From: Hyphomonas sp.
GTDB taxonomy: Bacteria; Pseudomonadota; Alphaproteobacteria; Caulobacterales; Hyphomonadaceae
Assembly: GCA_002700305.1 (NCBI GenBank)
Contig: PACZ01000054.1
Span: 1-64,000 of the forward strand
DNA length: 64,000 nt
Direction: 5' to 3'
This document shows, in pieces, positions 32,706 through 41,727 of this stretch. The notes below the pieces were generated by a model. It saw only the letters and a list, made by a program, of their open reading frames with translations, had not been told where the DNA came from and ran no database searches. Made by a program: the position numbers and the translations under genes. How positions within the stretch are numbered: position 1 is the first letter of the stretch; every line of letters begins with the position of its first letter.

Positions 32706-34471
32706 GCGGACTGGATCTTGGCATCGTGGGAAATGGCACGATTGCCGCCCTGATCAATTCACGCGGCGATTACCAGTGGGCGTGCTTGCCACGGTTCGAT
32801 GGCCAGCCTGTGTTCAACCAGCTTCTGGGCGGGGGCGGCGCCTTTTCCGTCTGGATGGAAGACCTTGCGTCCCGTACGCAATCCTACGATCACAATAGCG
32901 CCATTCTGAGGACGCGACTGGAATCGCGTGATGGTGCGGTTGTCGAAATCGTCGACTTCGCGCCCCGCTTTGAAAACCAGGGCCGTATGTTCCGCCCGGC
33001 TGCGCTTGTGCGCCGCTTCCGTGTTCTGGCGGGCACGCCGCGGATGCGTATCACGCTAACCCCGGAAACAGACTGGGGCGGGCGCAAGCTGAAGCCGGTG
33101 AGAGGGGTCAACCACGTCCGTTTCATTGACGAGGAGCTTGGCTTCCGCGTCACCACAGATGCGCCGGTTTCCTACATCCTGTCAGGTACAAGTTTCATCC
33201 TCGACCGGGAAGCGGCTTTCATTCTGGGGGCGGATGAGTCCCTGTCCGACCATCCCGAAGTCATTGCCCGCGACTGGGAAGAGCGCACGCGCCTCTACTG
33301 GAAGCGCTGGGCGCGCAGCCTGGCGGTTCCATTCGAATGGCAACAGGCGGTCATTCGCGCGGCGATCACGCTGAAGCTGTGCGTGTATGAAGAAACCGGC
33401 GGCATTGTTGCGGCACTGACAACTTCAGTTCCTGAGCACGAAGGCTCAGAGCGCAACTGGGACTACCGCTATTGCTGGATCCGGGACGCATATTTTACCG
33501 TGACAGCGCTGAACCGCCTCTCCGGTATGGGGACTCTGGAGCACTATATGCGTTGGGTACGGAATATTGTGGCGCAATCCAAGGGAGGACACATCCAGCC
33601 GGTCTATGGCATCGGGCTGGAGGCGGATCTGACGGAGGATATTGCGAGACAGTTGCCCGGCTATCGGGGAATGGGCCCGGTGCGCGTTGGCAATCAGGCG
33701 GCCGAGCACGTTCAGCATGACGTCTATGGTCAAGTCGTTCTGGGTGTTGCGCAAAGCTTCTTCGATACCCGTCTGATGAAGCGGCCGGGACTGACGGAGT
33801 TCGAGCAGCTGGAACCGGTGGGGGAGCGGGCCTTCGCGGTTCACGACACGCCGGATGCCGGCATCTGGGAGTTCCGTACGATTGCTCATGTCCACACATC
33901 GTCGGCCATCATGTGCTGGGCGGCGTGCGACCGGCTGGCAAAGATTGCTGCGCATCTTGGCCTGCCTGCGCGGGCTGATTACTGGCGCGAACGGGCGGAC
34001 ATCATACACGGCACCATTCTGGAAAAAGCCTGGAACGAGGAGGTTGGCGCTTTTACCGCGGCGTTCGGCGGGGAAGATCTCGATGCGTCGGTCCTGCTGA
34101 TGGCGGAGATCGGGTTCATCGACGCGAAGGACCCCCGTTACATCTCGACCGTTCAGGTCATCAATCGGGACCTGCGCGACGGTGACCACGTCTACCGCTA
34201 CAAAGTGACAGATGATTTCGGGAAACCGAAAACCGCCTTCACCGCGTGTACGTTCTGGCTGGTCGATGCCCTCTACCGGATCGGTGAGACCGAAGAAGCC
34301 CGGCGTGTGTTCGAAGCGTTGCTGGCCGCCCGGAACCATCTCGGCCTCCTGTCTGAAGACGTGGATACCGAAACAGGAGAGCTCTGGGGCAACTTCCCTC
34401 AGACCTATTGCATGGTGGGGATCATCAATTCGGCAGCTCTGCTTTCGCGGTCCTGGAGCAAGTCGATTTAG
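32702..34471 (+). CDS. Glycoside hydrolase family 15 protein (glucoamylase or trehalase-like)
   Basis: The 589-residue protein has an N-terminal beta-sandwich (LGIVGNGTIAALINSRGDYQWACLPRFDGQPVFNQLLGG) and an (alpha/alpha)6 catalytic barrel. The acid region is NWDYRYCWIRDAYFTVTAL near residue 255, with STVQVINRDLRDG and the closing LSEDVDTETGELWGNFPQTYCMVG near 555 that carries the catalytic base. There is no signal peptide, so it acts in the cytoplasm. GH15 proteins of this bacterial type include trehalases and glucan hydrolases. Placed in an operon with otsAB, turnover of trehalose or a related oligosaccharide is likely but not proven. Confidence 0.87.
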   Translation: MSGLDLGIVGNGTIAALINSRGDYQWACLPRFDGQPVFNQLLGGGGAFSVWMEDLASRTQSYDHNSAILRTRLESRDGAVVEIVDFAPRFENQGRMFRPAALVRRFRVLAGTPRMRITLTPETDWGGRKLKPVRGVNHVRFIDEELGFRVTTDAPVSYILSGTSFILDREAAFILGADESLSDHPEVIARDWEERTRLYWKRWARSLAVPFEWQQAVIRAAITLKLCVYEETGGIVAALTTSVPEHEGSERNWDYRYCWIRDAYFTVTALNRLSGMGTLEHYMRWVRNIVAQSKGGHIQPVYGIGLEADLTEDIARQLPGYRGMGPVRVGNQAAEHVQHDVYGQVVLGVAQSFFDTRLMKRPGLTEFEQLEPVGERAFAVHDTPDAGIWEFRTIAHVHTSSAIMCWAACDRLAKIAAHLGLPARADYWRERADIIHGTILEKAWNEEVGAFTAAFGGEDLDASVLLMAEIGFIDAKDPRYISTVQVINRDLRDGDHVYRYKVTDDFGKPKTAFTACTFWLVDALYRIGETEEARRVFEALLAARNHLGLLSEDVDTETGELWGNFPQTYCMVGIINSAALLSRSWSKSI

Positions 34472-34597
34472 GTGACATGCCCAATTTTTGGGCAGGAGTG
34501 ATGGCGCACTCTTCAAAGCCGGGCGACCGCAGCAGCGCAAGGTTATGCCCGTAGGGGTGGGTTGACCGGGCATACACTTGCATGCGTTCTTGTCCCC

Positions 34598-36031
34598 ATG
34601 GGAGAGGCACCTCATTTTTTTGATGAAATGGACGGGTTCGACGGAAATGTCCGCGCCCCCTATGAAGCTTATTCAGGCTGGCTGGAGGAAATGAGCCGGC
34701 CCGCGCTGCTCAAGAAATCCGCAGAAGCGCAAGCCTTCTTCCGGCGCACCGGGATCACATTCAACGTCTATGGCGACGCAGAAGCCGATGAAAGGTTGAT
34801 TCCATTTGACCTGATCCCGCGCATCATCGGGGCGGGGGAGTGGGCAAACCTGGTTCGCGGCATCGAGCAGAGGGTGAAGGCGATCAATGCCTTCCTTCAC
34901 GACATCTATCACCGGCAGGAGATTATCCGGGCCGGCCGCGTGCCCGAACGCCTGATCGGGGAGAACGCTGCCTTCCTGCCGCGAATGATCGGCATGGACC
35001 CACCCGGCGGAATCTACACCCATATTGTCGGCGTAGACCTGGTCCGGACCGGGCCCAACGAGTTTTTCGTCCTTGAGGACAATGCGCGCACACCAAGCGG
35101 CGTGTCATACATGCTGGAAAACCGCGAAACGATGCTGAAGATGTTCCCGGAACTCTTCTCGCATATCCGCGTGGAGCCGGTTCAGCAGTATCCGGCAACG
35201 CTGCGGCGGTCTCTGGAACAGTGCGGCCCGCCAGCCGCGGATGGAAACCGCCCGACCGTGGCTGTCCTCACACCAGGTATCCACAACTCTGCCTATTTCG
35301 AGCACGCCTTCCTGGCAGATCAGATGGGGGTCGAACTGGTCGAAGGGCATGACCTTCGGGTGGTCGATGGCCGGATCGCCATGCGCACAACCCGCGGCTA
35401 TGAGCCAATCGATGTTATCTATCGCCGGATTGATGATGATTTCCTGGATCCGCTGAATTTCCGGTCAGACTCCCTTCTTGGGGTCGCGGGCATTTTCGAC
35501 ATTTATCGCGCGGGCGGCATCACGATCGCGAATGCTCCGGGAACGGGCATTGCCGATGACAAGGCGATCTATTCCTATATGCCGGAGATCGTCGAATTCT
35601 ATACCGGCCAGAAGCCGATCCTTCAGAATGTGCCGACCTGGCGGTGTGCTGAAATGGATGCGCTGGCTTATGTGCTGGAGCACCTGGACGAGCTGGTGGT
35701 CAAGGAAGTGCACGGGTCTGGCGGGTACGGAATGCTGGTGGGACCGGCCGCCAGCAAGACAGAGCTCAAGACCTTCCGCGCGAAACTGATGGCCAAGCCG
35801 GAGAACTATATTGCCCAGCCGACGCTTGCACTTTCGACTGTTCCGGTGCTGACGAAGTCTGGCCTTGCCCCGAGACACGTCGACCTCCGGCCTTTTGTTC
35901 TGGTCTCTCCGGAAGGCGTGCAGGTGACGCCCGGCGGCCTGACCCGTGTCGCGATGAAGAAGGGTTCCCCGGTGGTCAATTCCAGTCAGGGCGGCGGAAC
36001 CAAGGACACCTGGGTCCTGAAGGGGGAATAG
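34598..36031 (+). CDS. Circularly permuted ATP-grasp type 2 protein
   Basis: The 477-residue protein belongs to the DUF404/DUF407 (CP_ATPgrasp) family. It opens with FFDEMDGFDGNVRAPYEAYSGWLEEM. It has the VDLVRTGPNEFFVLEDNARTPSGVSYMLENRE block near residues 145-176, VAVLTPGIHNSAYFEHAFLADQMGVELVEG, and VVKEVHGSGGYGML near residue 380, the ATP-binding loop. The expected reaction is ATP-dependent amide or peptide bond formation with an unknown acceptor. It is first in an operon with alpha-E, transglutaminase and Anbu, which is the usual neighbourhood. The ATG at 34598 precedes the conserved opening; upstream codons are not family-like. Confidence 0.87.
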   Translation: MGEAPHFFDEMDGFDGNVRAPYEAYSGWLEEMSRPALLKKSAEAQAFFRRTGITFNVYGDAEADERLIPFDLIPRIIGAGEWANLVRGIEQRVKAINAFLHDIYHRQEIIRAGRVPERLIGENAAFLPRMIGMDPPGGIYTHIVGVDLVRTGPNEFFVLEDNARTPSGVSYMLENRETMLKMFPELFSHIRVEPVQQYPATLRRSLEQCGPPAADGNRPTVAVLTPGIHNSAYFEHAFLADQMGVELVEGHDLRVVDGRIAMRTTRGYEPIDVIYRRIDDDFLDPLNFRSDSLLGVAGIFDIYRAGGITIANAPGTGIADDKAIYSYMPEIVEFYTGQKPILQNVPTWRCAEMDALAYVLEHLDELVVKEVHGSGGYGMLVGPAASKTELKTFRAKLMAKPENYIAQPTLALSTVPVLTKSGLAPRHVDLRPFVLVSPEGVQVTPGGLTRVAMKKGSPVVNSSQGGGTKDTWVLKGE

Positions 36032-36034
36032 GTG

Positions 36035-36976
36035 ATGCTGGGCCGCACAGCTGCCGGTCTCTTCTGGCTGGCTCGTTACCTGGAAAGGGCGGGGAATACG
36101 TCGCGCCTGGCTGAGGCGGGTTTCCGCATGGCATTGACGCGGGCCGATTCCGATACGGAGGAGTGGCAGTCTGTTGTCACCACGGCGGGGTGCCGGGAGG
36201 CTTACCTTGAAAAGCACGAGACAATCCGTTCGGACAAAATCCTGGATTTCATCCTGCGAGACAAGGAGAATCCCAACAGCGTGCTCTGCGCGTTTCACAC
36301 CGCGCGCGAGAATGCCCGGATGACCCGTACCGCCCTGACGCGGGAAGTGTGGGAAGCGATCAATGAGGCCTGGATGAGCGTGCGCGATGCGTTGCGCCGC
36401 CCGGTGCCGGAACGGGACCTGCCGGAAATCCTGTCATTGGTGCGCCGGCAGGGAGCGCAGGTCAGCGGTGCGGTCACGGGTACCATGCTGCGCAATGACA
36501 TCTACAATTTCATGCAAATCGGCACGCTGGTCGAGCGAGCCGACAACACGTCGCGTATTCTGGACGCGAAGTATTATGTTTTGCTGCCTTCCAGCGCATC
36601 CATCGGATCTTCGCTCGACAATGTGCAGTGGGAAATGATCCTGCGGTCAGCGTCGGCAGAGCGCAGCTTTTACTGGTTGCATGGCGGACGGGCCAGTCCG
36701 CCCGCCATTGCGGACTTTCTGATCTTTGATGCACGCCTGCCGAGGTCTCTGGCATTCTGCTATGATATGATTACGGAGTATCTGGGACGGCTTGCCCTGG
36801 AGTATGGCGAAAGCACACCGGCGCATGAACTGGCGACCCGTCAGGAGAACCGCCTCACAGACCTGAACATCGCGCTCGTATTTGAGGAGGGGCTGCACGA
36901 ATTCCTCACCAGCTTCATGGCTCAGAACGCGGCTTTCTCAGCCCAGATAGAAACCGACTACAGGTTCAATGAGTAA
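36035..36976 (+). CDS. Alpha-E domain protein (DUF403)
   Basis: This 313-residue all-helical protein has the family's duplicated core: LGRTAAGLFWLARYLERAGNTSRLAEAGFRMAL at residues 2-35 and IGTLVERADNTSRILDAKYYVLLP near residues 163-186. The double E-R-x-x-N-T-x-R motif is unmistakable. NVQWEMILRSASAERSFYWLHGG follows. Alpha-E proteins are almost always encoded next to circularly permuted ATP-grasp and transglutaminase genes and probably form part of the same complex, but no activity is established that I know of. The ATG at 36035 is three bases after the ATP-grasp stop, with GGGGGAATAGG in front. Confidence 0.9.
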   Translation: MLGRTAAGLFWLARYLERAGNTSRLAEAGFRMALTRADSDTEEWQSVVTTAGCREAYLEKHETIRSDKILDFILRDKENPNSVLCAFHTARENARMTRTALTREVWEAINEAWMSVRDALRRPVPERDLPEILSLVRRQGAQVSGAVTGTMLRNDIYNFMQIGTLVERADNTSRILDAKYYVLLPSSASIGSSLDNVQWEMILRSASAERSFYWLHGGRASPPAIADFLIFDARLPRSLAFCYDMITEYLGRLALEYGESTPAHELATRQENRLTDLNIALVFEEGLHEFLTSFMAQNAAFSAQIETDYRFNE

Positions 36977-36979
36977 GCC

Positions 36980-37780
36980 ATGAGACTGCGCATCGATCAC
37001 ACAACAGTCTATAATTACGAAAAGGCGGCGGTCTATGCGCTGCACCAGGTGCGCAAGCGTCCGCACGACACGGATGCGCAGACGGTCATGACCTGGGATC
37101 TGGTTCTGGATGGAGCCAAGCTCGAAGCCCAATATGTCGATCATCACGGGAATCATGTCGATCTTGTCTCGATCGAGCCGGACGCCAAACGCGTGTCGAT
37201 TTCCTGCCAGGGCGAGGTTGAGACCCGCGACACCGCAGGCGTGTTGACCAATAGCCGGGTGACGCCGCCACTCTGGCTCTATCGCCGGTTTACGCCGCTT
37301 ACGAAGGCGGGGAAGGGCGTCCGTAGCCTTGTCTCCCAGTTGGGAAAGGACCCGGCGCTCAATATCGAAACGCTGCACGCCTTGATGAACCTGATTGCAG
37401 AAGCGGTTGTCTATGACACCAACCCGACCGGACCGAACACGACCGCCGAGGAGGCGCTCGAACTCGGTCATGGCGTTTGCCAGGACCATGCCCACGTCTT
37501 TGCGTCGGCAGCGCGGCTGCTGGGCTTTCCGGCCCGGTATGTCGGTGGTTACATGATGATGCTGGACCGGGTTGATCAGGACGCAGGCCATGCCTGGGCG
37601 GAAGCCTGGATCGATGGGCTTGGCTGGGTCGGATTTGATGCAGCCAACCGTGTTTGTCCTGACGAACGGTACATTCAGGTTGCAACCGGGCTCGACTATC
37701 GCGAAGCTGGTCCGATGACAGGGGTCATGTATGGCGGCGAACGGGAGGTTCTCTCGGTCAATGTTCAGGTCCAACAATAA
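36980..37780 (+). CDS. Transglutaminase-family cysteine peptidase-like protein
   Basis: The 266-residue protein combines the N-terminal bacterial transglutaminase-like beta domain (RLRIDHTTVYNYEKAA opening) with a complete papain-like core. The catalytic triad is visible: Cys167 in GHGVCQDHAHVF, His204 in DAGHAWAEAW and Asp220 in GFDAANR. There is no signal peptide, so it acts in the cytoplasm. Such proteins may hydrolyse or form amide bonds. In this operon it probably acts on the product of the ATP-grasp ligase. It begins three bases after alpha-E and is followed by the Anbu gene. Confidence 0.9.
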   Translation: MRLRIDHTTVYNYEKAAVYALHQVRKRPHDTDAQTVMTWDLVLDGAKLEAQYVDHHGNHVDLVSIEPDAKRVSISCQGEVETRDTAGVLTNSRVTPPLWLYRRFTPLTKAGKGVRSLVSQLGKDPALNIETLHALMNLIAEAVVYDTNPTGPNTTAEEALELGHGVCQDHAHVFASAARLLGFPARYVGGYMMMLDRVDQDAGHAWAEAWIDGLGWVGFDAANRVCPDERYIQVATGLDYREAGPMTGVMYGGEREVLSVNVQVQQ

Positions 37781-37804
37781 CAAACGGGTCCGAAGAGGTT
37801 CGAA

Positions 37805-38554
37805 GTGACATATTGCGTGGCGATGCGGCTCAACGCGGGGCTCATCTTCATGTCCGACACGCGCACGAATGCGGGCGTGGACAACATTTCCAAGTTCCGG
37901 AAGATGTTTACCTGGGAGGAACCGGGAGAACGGGTGATCACCGTTCTCACGGCCGGGAACCTTGCAACGTCTCAGGCCGTCATCAGCGTTCTGGATGAAC
38001 GGGCCAAGGCGCCCAAGGAGCGCCGCCCCAGCCTGCTGGAAGCGCCGACCATGTTCCAGGTCGCCAATATTATCGGCGACACGCTCAAGGAAGTGATCAA
38101 GACGCAGAAAATGACCGGTCCCGAATCAGAGGCCGACTATGGCGCCACAATGATCGTGGGTGGCCAGATTGCCGGAATTGAGCCGCGCCTTTTCCTGATT
38201 TACCCCGAAGGCAATTTCATCGAAGCGAGCGAAGAAACGCCTTTCTTCCAGATCGGTGAAACCAAATATGGCCGGCCCATCCTTTTGCGCGCCTATGATG
38301 CTGATATGAGTTTTGAAGAGGCGATCAAGCTCCTCTACGTTTCCTTCGACTCGACCTTGAAAGCGAACCTGTCCGTTGGCATGCCGCTGGACCTGCAGGT
38401 CGTGGAGGAGGGGACAATGCAAGTCCGTCATCGCCGGCGTGTCGATGAAGACGATCCGTACTTCCAGACCGTTTCCAGCAGCTGGGGTGACGCCTTGAAA
38501 CTGGCGTTCAAATCGCTTCCGGATTTTTCGTTCGACGAAGGGGGCGAAGCCTAG
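37805..38554 (+). CDS. Anbu, proteasome-like Ntn-hydrolase peptidase
   Basis: This 249-residue protein is a proteasome beta-subunit homologue of the Anbu (ancestral beta subunit) type. The chain starts GTG-Thr-Tyr-Cys, so removal of the first residue leaves Thr1 as nucleophile. Asp17 (MSDTRTN) and a Lys at 29 or 32 (ISKFRKMF) complete the active site. AGNLATSQAVISVLDE and TMIVGGQIAGIEPRLFLIYPEGNFIEAS are typical strands. There is no propeptide. Anbu proteins assemble into rings in the cytoplasm, and their substrate is not settled. It closes the ATP-grasp/alpha-E/transglutaminase operon. Its TAG shares a CTAG palindrome with the stop of the convergent gene. Confidence 0.92.
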   Translation: MTYCVAMRLNAGLIFMSDTRTNAGVDNISKFRKMFTWEEPGERVITVLTAGNLATSQAVISVLDERAKAPKERRPSLLEAPTMFQVANIIGDTLKEVIKTQKMTGPESEADYGATMIVGGQIAGIEPRLFLIYPEGNFIEASEETPFFQIGETKYGRPILLRAYDADMSFEEAIKLLYVSFDSTLKANLSVGMPLDLQVVEEGTMQVRHRRRVDEDDPYFQTVSSSWGDALKLAFKSLPDFSFDEGGEA

Positions 38555-39516
38555 GCGGTTGCCAGCGCGGGCGCGTATTCGCGGAAGAGCTTCTTGGCGA
38601 GCACCACACGGTCTTCCGCATCCATGCCATCTGTGTCTGCCGTAAGTGTTGCGTTCACAAGCGGCCGGATCCCAAGGCGATTGGCAATCTGGATGGCGAG
38701 GCCCGGCCGGGCATTCAATTCCAGAAGAAGCGGGCCCTTTTCCTTATCGAGCACGATATCAGCGCCAAGATAACCGAGGCCGGTCACCTCATAGGCCTTT
38801 GCTGCCATCAACAGCATGGCGTCCCAGTGGGGAACGGAGAGATTGCTGAGCGGGTTGGCCGTGTCTGGGTGGATCTCTGTTGTCTTGCCATTCTGCATGC
38901 CGTGCAAAGTCCGGCCATTGACCAGATCGAGGCCGACGCCGACGCCGCCCTTGTGAAGGTTTGCCTTGCCGTCTGACTCTGCCGTTGGCAGGCGCACCAT
39001 GGCAACGAAGGGAATACCGCGAAGCACGATGATCCGGATGTCGGGAACGCCGCCGAAGCTGATCGGGTCGAACACTTCGTCGAACTTGACCCGGTATTCG
39101 ATCATCGCGACGTCAGGCTGTCCGGACAGGGAGTACATGCCCGACAGGATGTTGTTGACGTGGAATTTCAGATCTTCCAGCAGGGCGCGTTGGCCGTTCG
39201 ACCTGCGCCAGCCGCCCCGCATCGGGCCGAGGATCACCTGAATGCCATTGCCCTGAGAGCCGTTGGCCGGCTTGATGACGCAGCCATCCGGCTTGTCCAG
39301 CAGCTTCTCCAGATTGCGCATGTCGAGCGGATTGCGGATCAGGCCATAGAGTTCCGGGGTCGGAATGTCTGCTTCGATCGCAAGACGTTTGGTTTCCGTC
39401 TTGTCGTTCACCAGCCGCATGAGGCGGCGGGGGTTCAGGTCATTCACGAGGCGGAGGTTCCGCTCATTGATGCCAAGCAGACCGGCCTTGCGCAGGGCGA
39501 TCCAGGTGCTGATCAT
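38551..39516 (-). CDS. RimK-like ATP-grasp ligase (alpha-L-glutamate ligase-like)
   Basis: The 321-residue protein is an ATP-grasp enzyme of the type called alpha-L-glutamate ligase-like. It opens with STWIALRKAGLLGINERNLRLVNDLNPR. It has NDKTETKRLAIEADIPTPELYGL, GCVIKPANGSQGNGIQVIL (ATP loop, near residues 78-96), VGVGLDLVNGRTL and LGADIVLDKEKGPLLLELNARPGLAIQIAN near 255-284, where Glu and Asn bind Mg2+. It probably adds an amino acid to an unknown acceptor. It is the last gene of a three-gene operon with an inactive-transglutaminase membrane protein and a retropepsin-like protease, a conserved trio in proteobacteria. Confidence 0.88.
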   Translation of the reverse strand: MISTWIALRKAGLLGINERNLRLVNDLNPRRLMRLVNDKTETKRLAIEADIPTPELYGLIRNPLDMRNLEKLLDKPDGCVIKPANGSQGNGIQVILGPMRGGWRRSNGQRALLEDLKFHVNNILSGMYSLSGQPDVAMIEYRVKFDEVFDPISFGGVPDIRIIVLRGIPFVAMVRLPTAESDGKANLHKGGVGVGLDLVNGRTLHGMQNGKTTEIHPDTANPLSNLSVPHWDAMLLMAAKAYEVTGLGYLGADIVLDKEKGPLLLELNARPGLAIQIANRLGIRPLVNATLTADTDGMDAEDRVVLAKKLFREYAPALATA

Positions 39517-41048
39517 TTCTCTGCCTGCTTGGCCAGTTCACGAAAGCGAATGATCTCACTGACGCGCAGGCCCGTATACTTGCCCATCAGGAGGCAGAGC
39601 GCCATCAGGACCAGAAGCAGTTCAGGGAAGTTGAACAGCAGGTATTCGATGTGCTTGTTCGTCATCACCAGATAGGAGATCGATGCAACCAGCATGGATC
39701 CGGCGCCGGCCTTGATGGCATCTTCGGCGGAATATTCTTCCCACATGATCGACATACGCTCGATCGTCATCGTCAGGATCACCATCGGGAACAGCGAGAT
39801 CGACAGGCCCATGCGCATATTGGCGCCATTCATGACCTGCGCGATCACCGCCATACAGATCACGATGAAGATCAGCACGACGGCCAGGCGTGGCACGAGC
39901 AGCAATCGGAGCTTTTCGAGGTAAAAGCGCATGGCGAGGCCGAGGGCGACAAGCATGGTGAACAGGATCAGACCATTCAGCAGGGCCGTCTCACGGAATG
40001 CGATCCCGATCAGGATCGGCATGAACGTGCCGAGCGTCTCAATCCCGATAAACTGACGCATGAAGACCAGCAGGACGATGCCGGCGGGGATCGTGATCAG
40101 GACCTGATAGACGAGTTGCGTCGTGACCGGCAGGCGGTCGAAACTGAAGAGTTCCACAGGCGTGCGGTCTGCCCGGGCGGCCTTGCGCACGACATCCGAC
40201 GCAGAGGAGTCGATCGGCTGGATGGAGACCTGTGGCTCAAAGTCAAACACGCCATCGGCGCGGATCATTTCTTCGGTGCCATACCAGATCGTGAAGAATT
40301 CCTTGGGGTCAGGGCCGATGAAGTAGCGCTTGTCGCGTCCGTCGACATGGTATTCCAGCCAATGCTGCACTTCCGTGCGGCGCCGGGCTTCATCGAGGTA
40401 AACACCATTGGCGACGCGGGCGCGGATGCCCTGGCTTTGCAGCGCTTCGGCAGCAAGGGTCAGGCGGTCTAGCGGCGGCGGCAGAACGGGCAGAAGGGCT
40501 TCGATCTCGTCAGCATCTTTCTGGACGAAGATCTCCTGGAGGATCAGTTCCGCCAGCGAATCATCGTCAGCGGACCGGCGGCGCATGTCGGAAGACCAGA
40601 CGAGGAAAGCCTGGCGCTCCAGATCGTTCAGGGATTCCGGCGGCTCGCGGTCTGCCGGGCGGTGCATCTCGGCGGGCAGGGGAGAGCGCTGTGTTTCGCC
40701 CTCGAGGCGCGCACGATAGCGCAGCACTTTGCGGTCGTTCGGATAGCGATAGGTCCAGATTGCCTTGCGGCCATTGTCGTTATCGCTCTCAAGGCGAAGG
40801 CCGAAGGCGCCATTATAGTATTGTTCCTGCGAAACGCGGCGGGTGTCGCTGTTTGCCGGAATGAAGGTCTCGATCCGGACCGGCTGGTTGGCCGTGTCGA
40901 AATCGAGATAGATCTCGAAATCCCAGGTTGTGGTCTGGGTGCCCGGCGTCAGCGGGTAATTGTACTGGAATACCTTGATGCCGAAGATCGTCAGGGCGAT
41001 CGCGGTCAGCACAAAGGCCAGAAGTCGGGTGTGAAAAGTGCTAGTCAC
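39513..41048 (-). CDS. Inactive transglutaminase-like protein with seven-helix membrane domain
   Basis: The 511-residue protein has one N-terminal membrane helix (near residues 8-28), a periplasmic domain of about 270 residues and a C-terminal block of about seven membrane helices (from residue 305). The periplasmic part contains a degraded transglutaminase fold (RLTLAAEALQSQGIRARVANGVYLDE, VQHWLEYHVDGRDKRYFIGPDP) in which the catalytic Cys is missing, as in this family. It may bind rather than cleave a peptide and signal across the membrane. The start is taken as the GTG at 41048, overlapping the protease stop by 8 bases; a TTG at 41078 is less likely. Confidence 0.87.
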   Translation of the reverse strand: MTSTFHTRLLAFVLTAIALTIFGIKVFQYNYPLTPGTQTTTWDFEIYLDFDTANQPVRIETFIPANSDTRRVSQEQYYNGAFGLRLESDNDNGRKAIWTYRYPNDRKVLRYRARLEGETQRSPLPAEMHRPADREPPESLNDLERQAFLVWSSDMRRRSADDDSLAELILQEIFVQKDADEIEALLPVLPPPLDRLTLAAEALQSQGIRARVANGVYLDEARRRTEVQHWLEYHVDGRDKRYFIGPDPKEFFTIWYGTEEMIRADGVFDFEPQVSIQPIDSSASDVVRKAARADRTPVELFSFDRLPVTTQLVYQVLITIPAGIVLLVFMRQFIGIETLGTFMPILIGIAFRETALLNGLILFTMLVALGLAMRFYLEKLRLLLVPRLAVVLIFIVICMAVIAQVMNGANMRMGLSISLFPMVILTMTIERMSIMWEEYSAEDAIKAGAGSMLVASISYLVMTNKHIEYLLFNFPELLLVLMALCLLMGKYTGLRVSEIIRFRELAKQAEK

Positions 41049-41565
41049 GCTCGGATACGTTACATTCGTCGTCTGCAATGAAAGTCGATGCAGAATCGAC
41101 CAGGACCCGGGACGCGAGGAATTCGCGACCGATCAGGATGTCGTATTCAAAGTCCTCCCGGTCGGCAAGATTGACTTCAGCCAGACCGCGAACACCTCCA
41201 ACGCAAATGGGAAGATGAATGACCGGGCGGCGGATCGTGCCACCGGTCTTGAGTTTGATCAGGGCGAAGCGGCGTACATCCTGATCATACCGGACCGTGC
41301 GGCCATTCTTGCCGCGCAGACGGAAGGTCACCCAATCGTCCTTGCCGGACTTCTTGTAGACTTTCACGTCGCGGCCATAAACCGAGGAGGAGTCCGCGCC
41401 GGTATCAAGTTTTCCTTTCATTTCAAGGCCTAACTTGCCGACGTGAACATCTTCGACATAGCCCAGAACTGTCATGTCATCGCGCCCCTCGCGTTCGGCA
41501 AAGGCGGGTGACGGGACCAGCGCCAGAACAAGAGCGGCGTAGATTGGCAGTCTCAACAGTTTCAC
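41041..41565 (-). CDS. Retropepsin-like aspartic protease (RimB/PF05618 family)
   Basis: The 174-residue protein starts with a signal peptide (KLLRLPIYAALVLALVPSPAFA, cleavage near residue 23) and a compact retropepsin-like domain. The active-site motif is KLDTGADSSSVYG with Asp54, and a later DILIGREFL matches the flap and second half. The family is often labelled ATP-dependent zinc protease, but the DTGA motif argues for an aspartic mechanism like that of RimB. It is exported, so it would act beside the periplasmic domain of the next gene's product. The GTG start at 41565 has AGGAGGGGG 6 bases before it. Confidence 0.82.
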   Translation of the reverse strand: MKLLRLPIYAALVLALVPSPAFAEREGRDDMTVLGYVEDVHVGKLGLEMKGKLDTGADSSSVYGRDVKVYKKSGKDDWVTFRLRGKNGRTVRYDQDVRRFALIKLKTGGTIRRPVIHLPICVGGVRGLAEVNLADREDFEYDILIGREFLASRVLVDSASTFIADDECNVSERD

Positions 41566-41727
41566 GGGGGACCCCCTCCTTCCTGAGCTGTCGCGCGGAT
41601 GTGGACTTAGCATGTGCCGAAGTGCTGCGATAGGCACTCCACCCGGTGCGCAGGGGCGGCACAAACACCAGATTCGTGGCGAAAAATGGACGAAGACTGC
41701 GGGTGGTTTCGGTGGGCCCGAGCCCGA
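41566..41727. other. Intergenic DNA between two minus-strand operons
   Basis: This stretch holds the promoter side of the retropepsin operon and the end of the aldolase-like gene. I see no gene and no strong terminator. Confidence 0.4.

Noticed and set aside
34478-34494. TGCCC/GGGCA hairpin after the GH15 gene as a terminator
   Set aside because: The stem is only 5 bp and no T-run follows.
41041-41565. Label of ATP-dependent zinc protease for the retropepsin-like gene
   Set aside because: I see a DTGADSS aspartic motif and no ATPase or zinc-binding HExxH motif.
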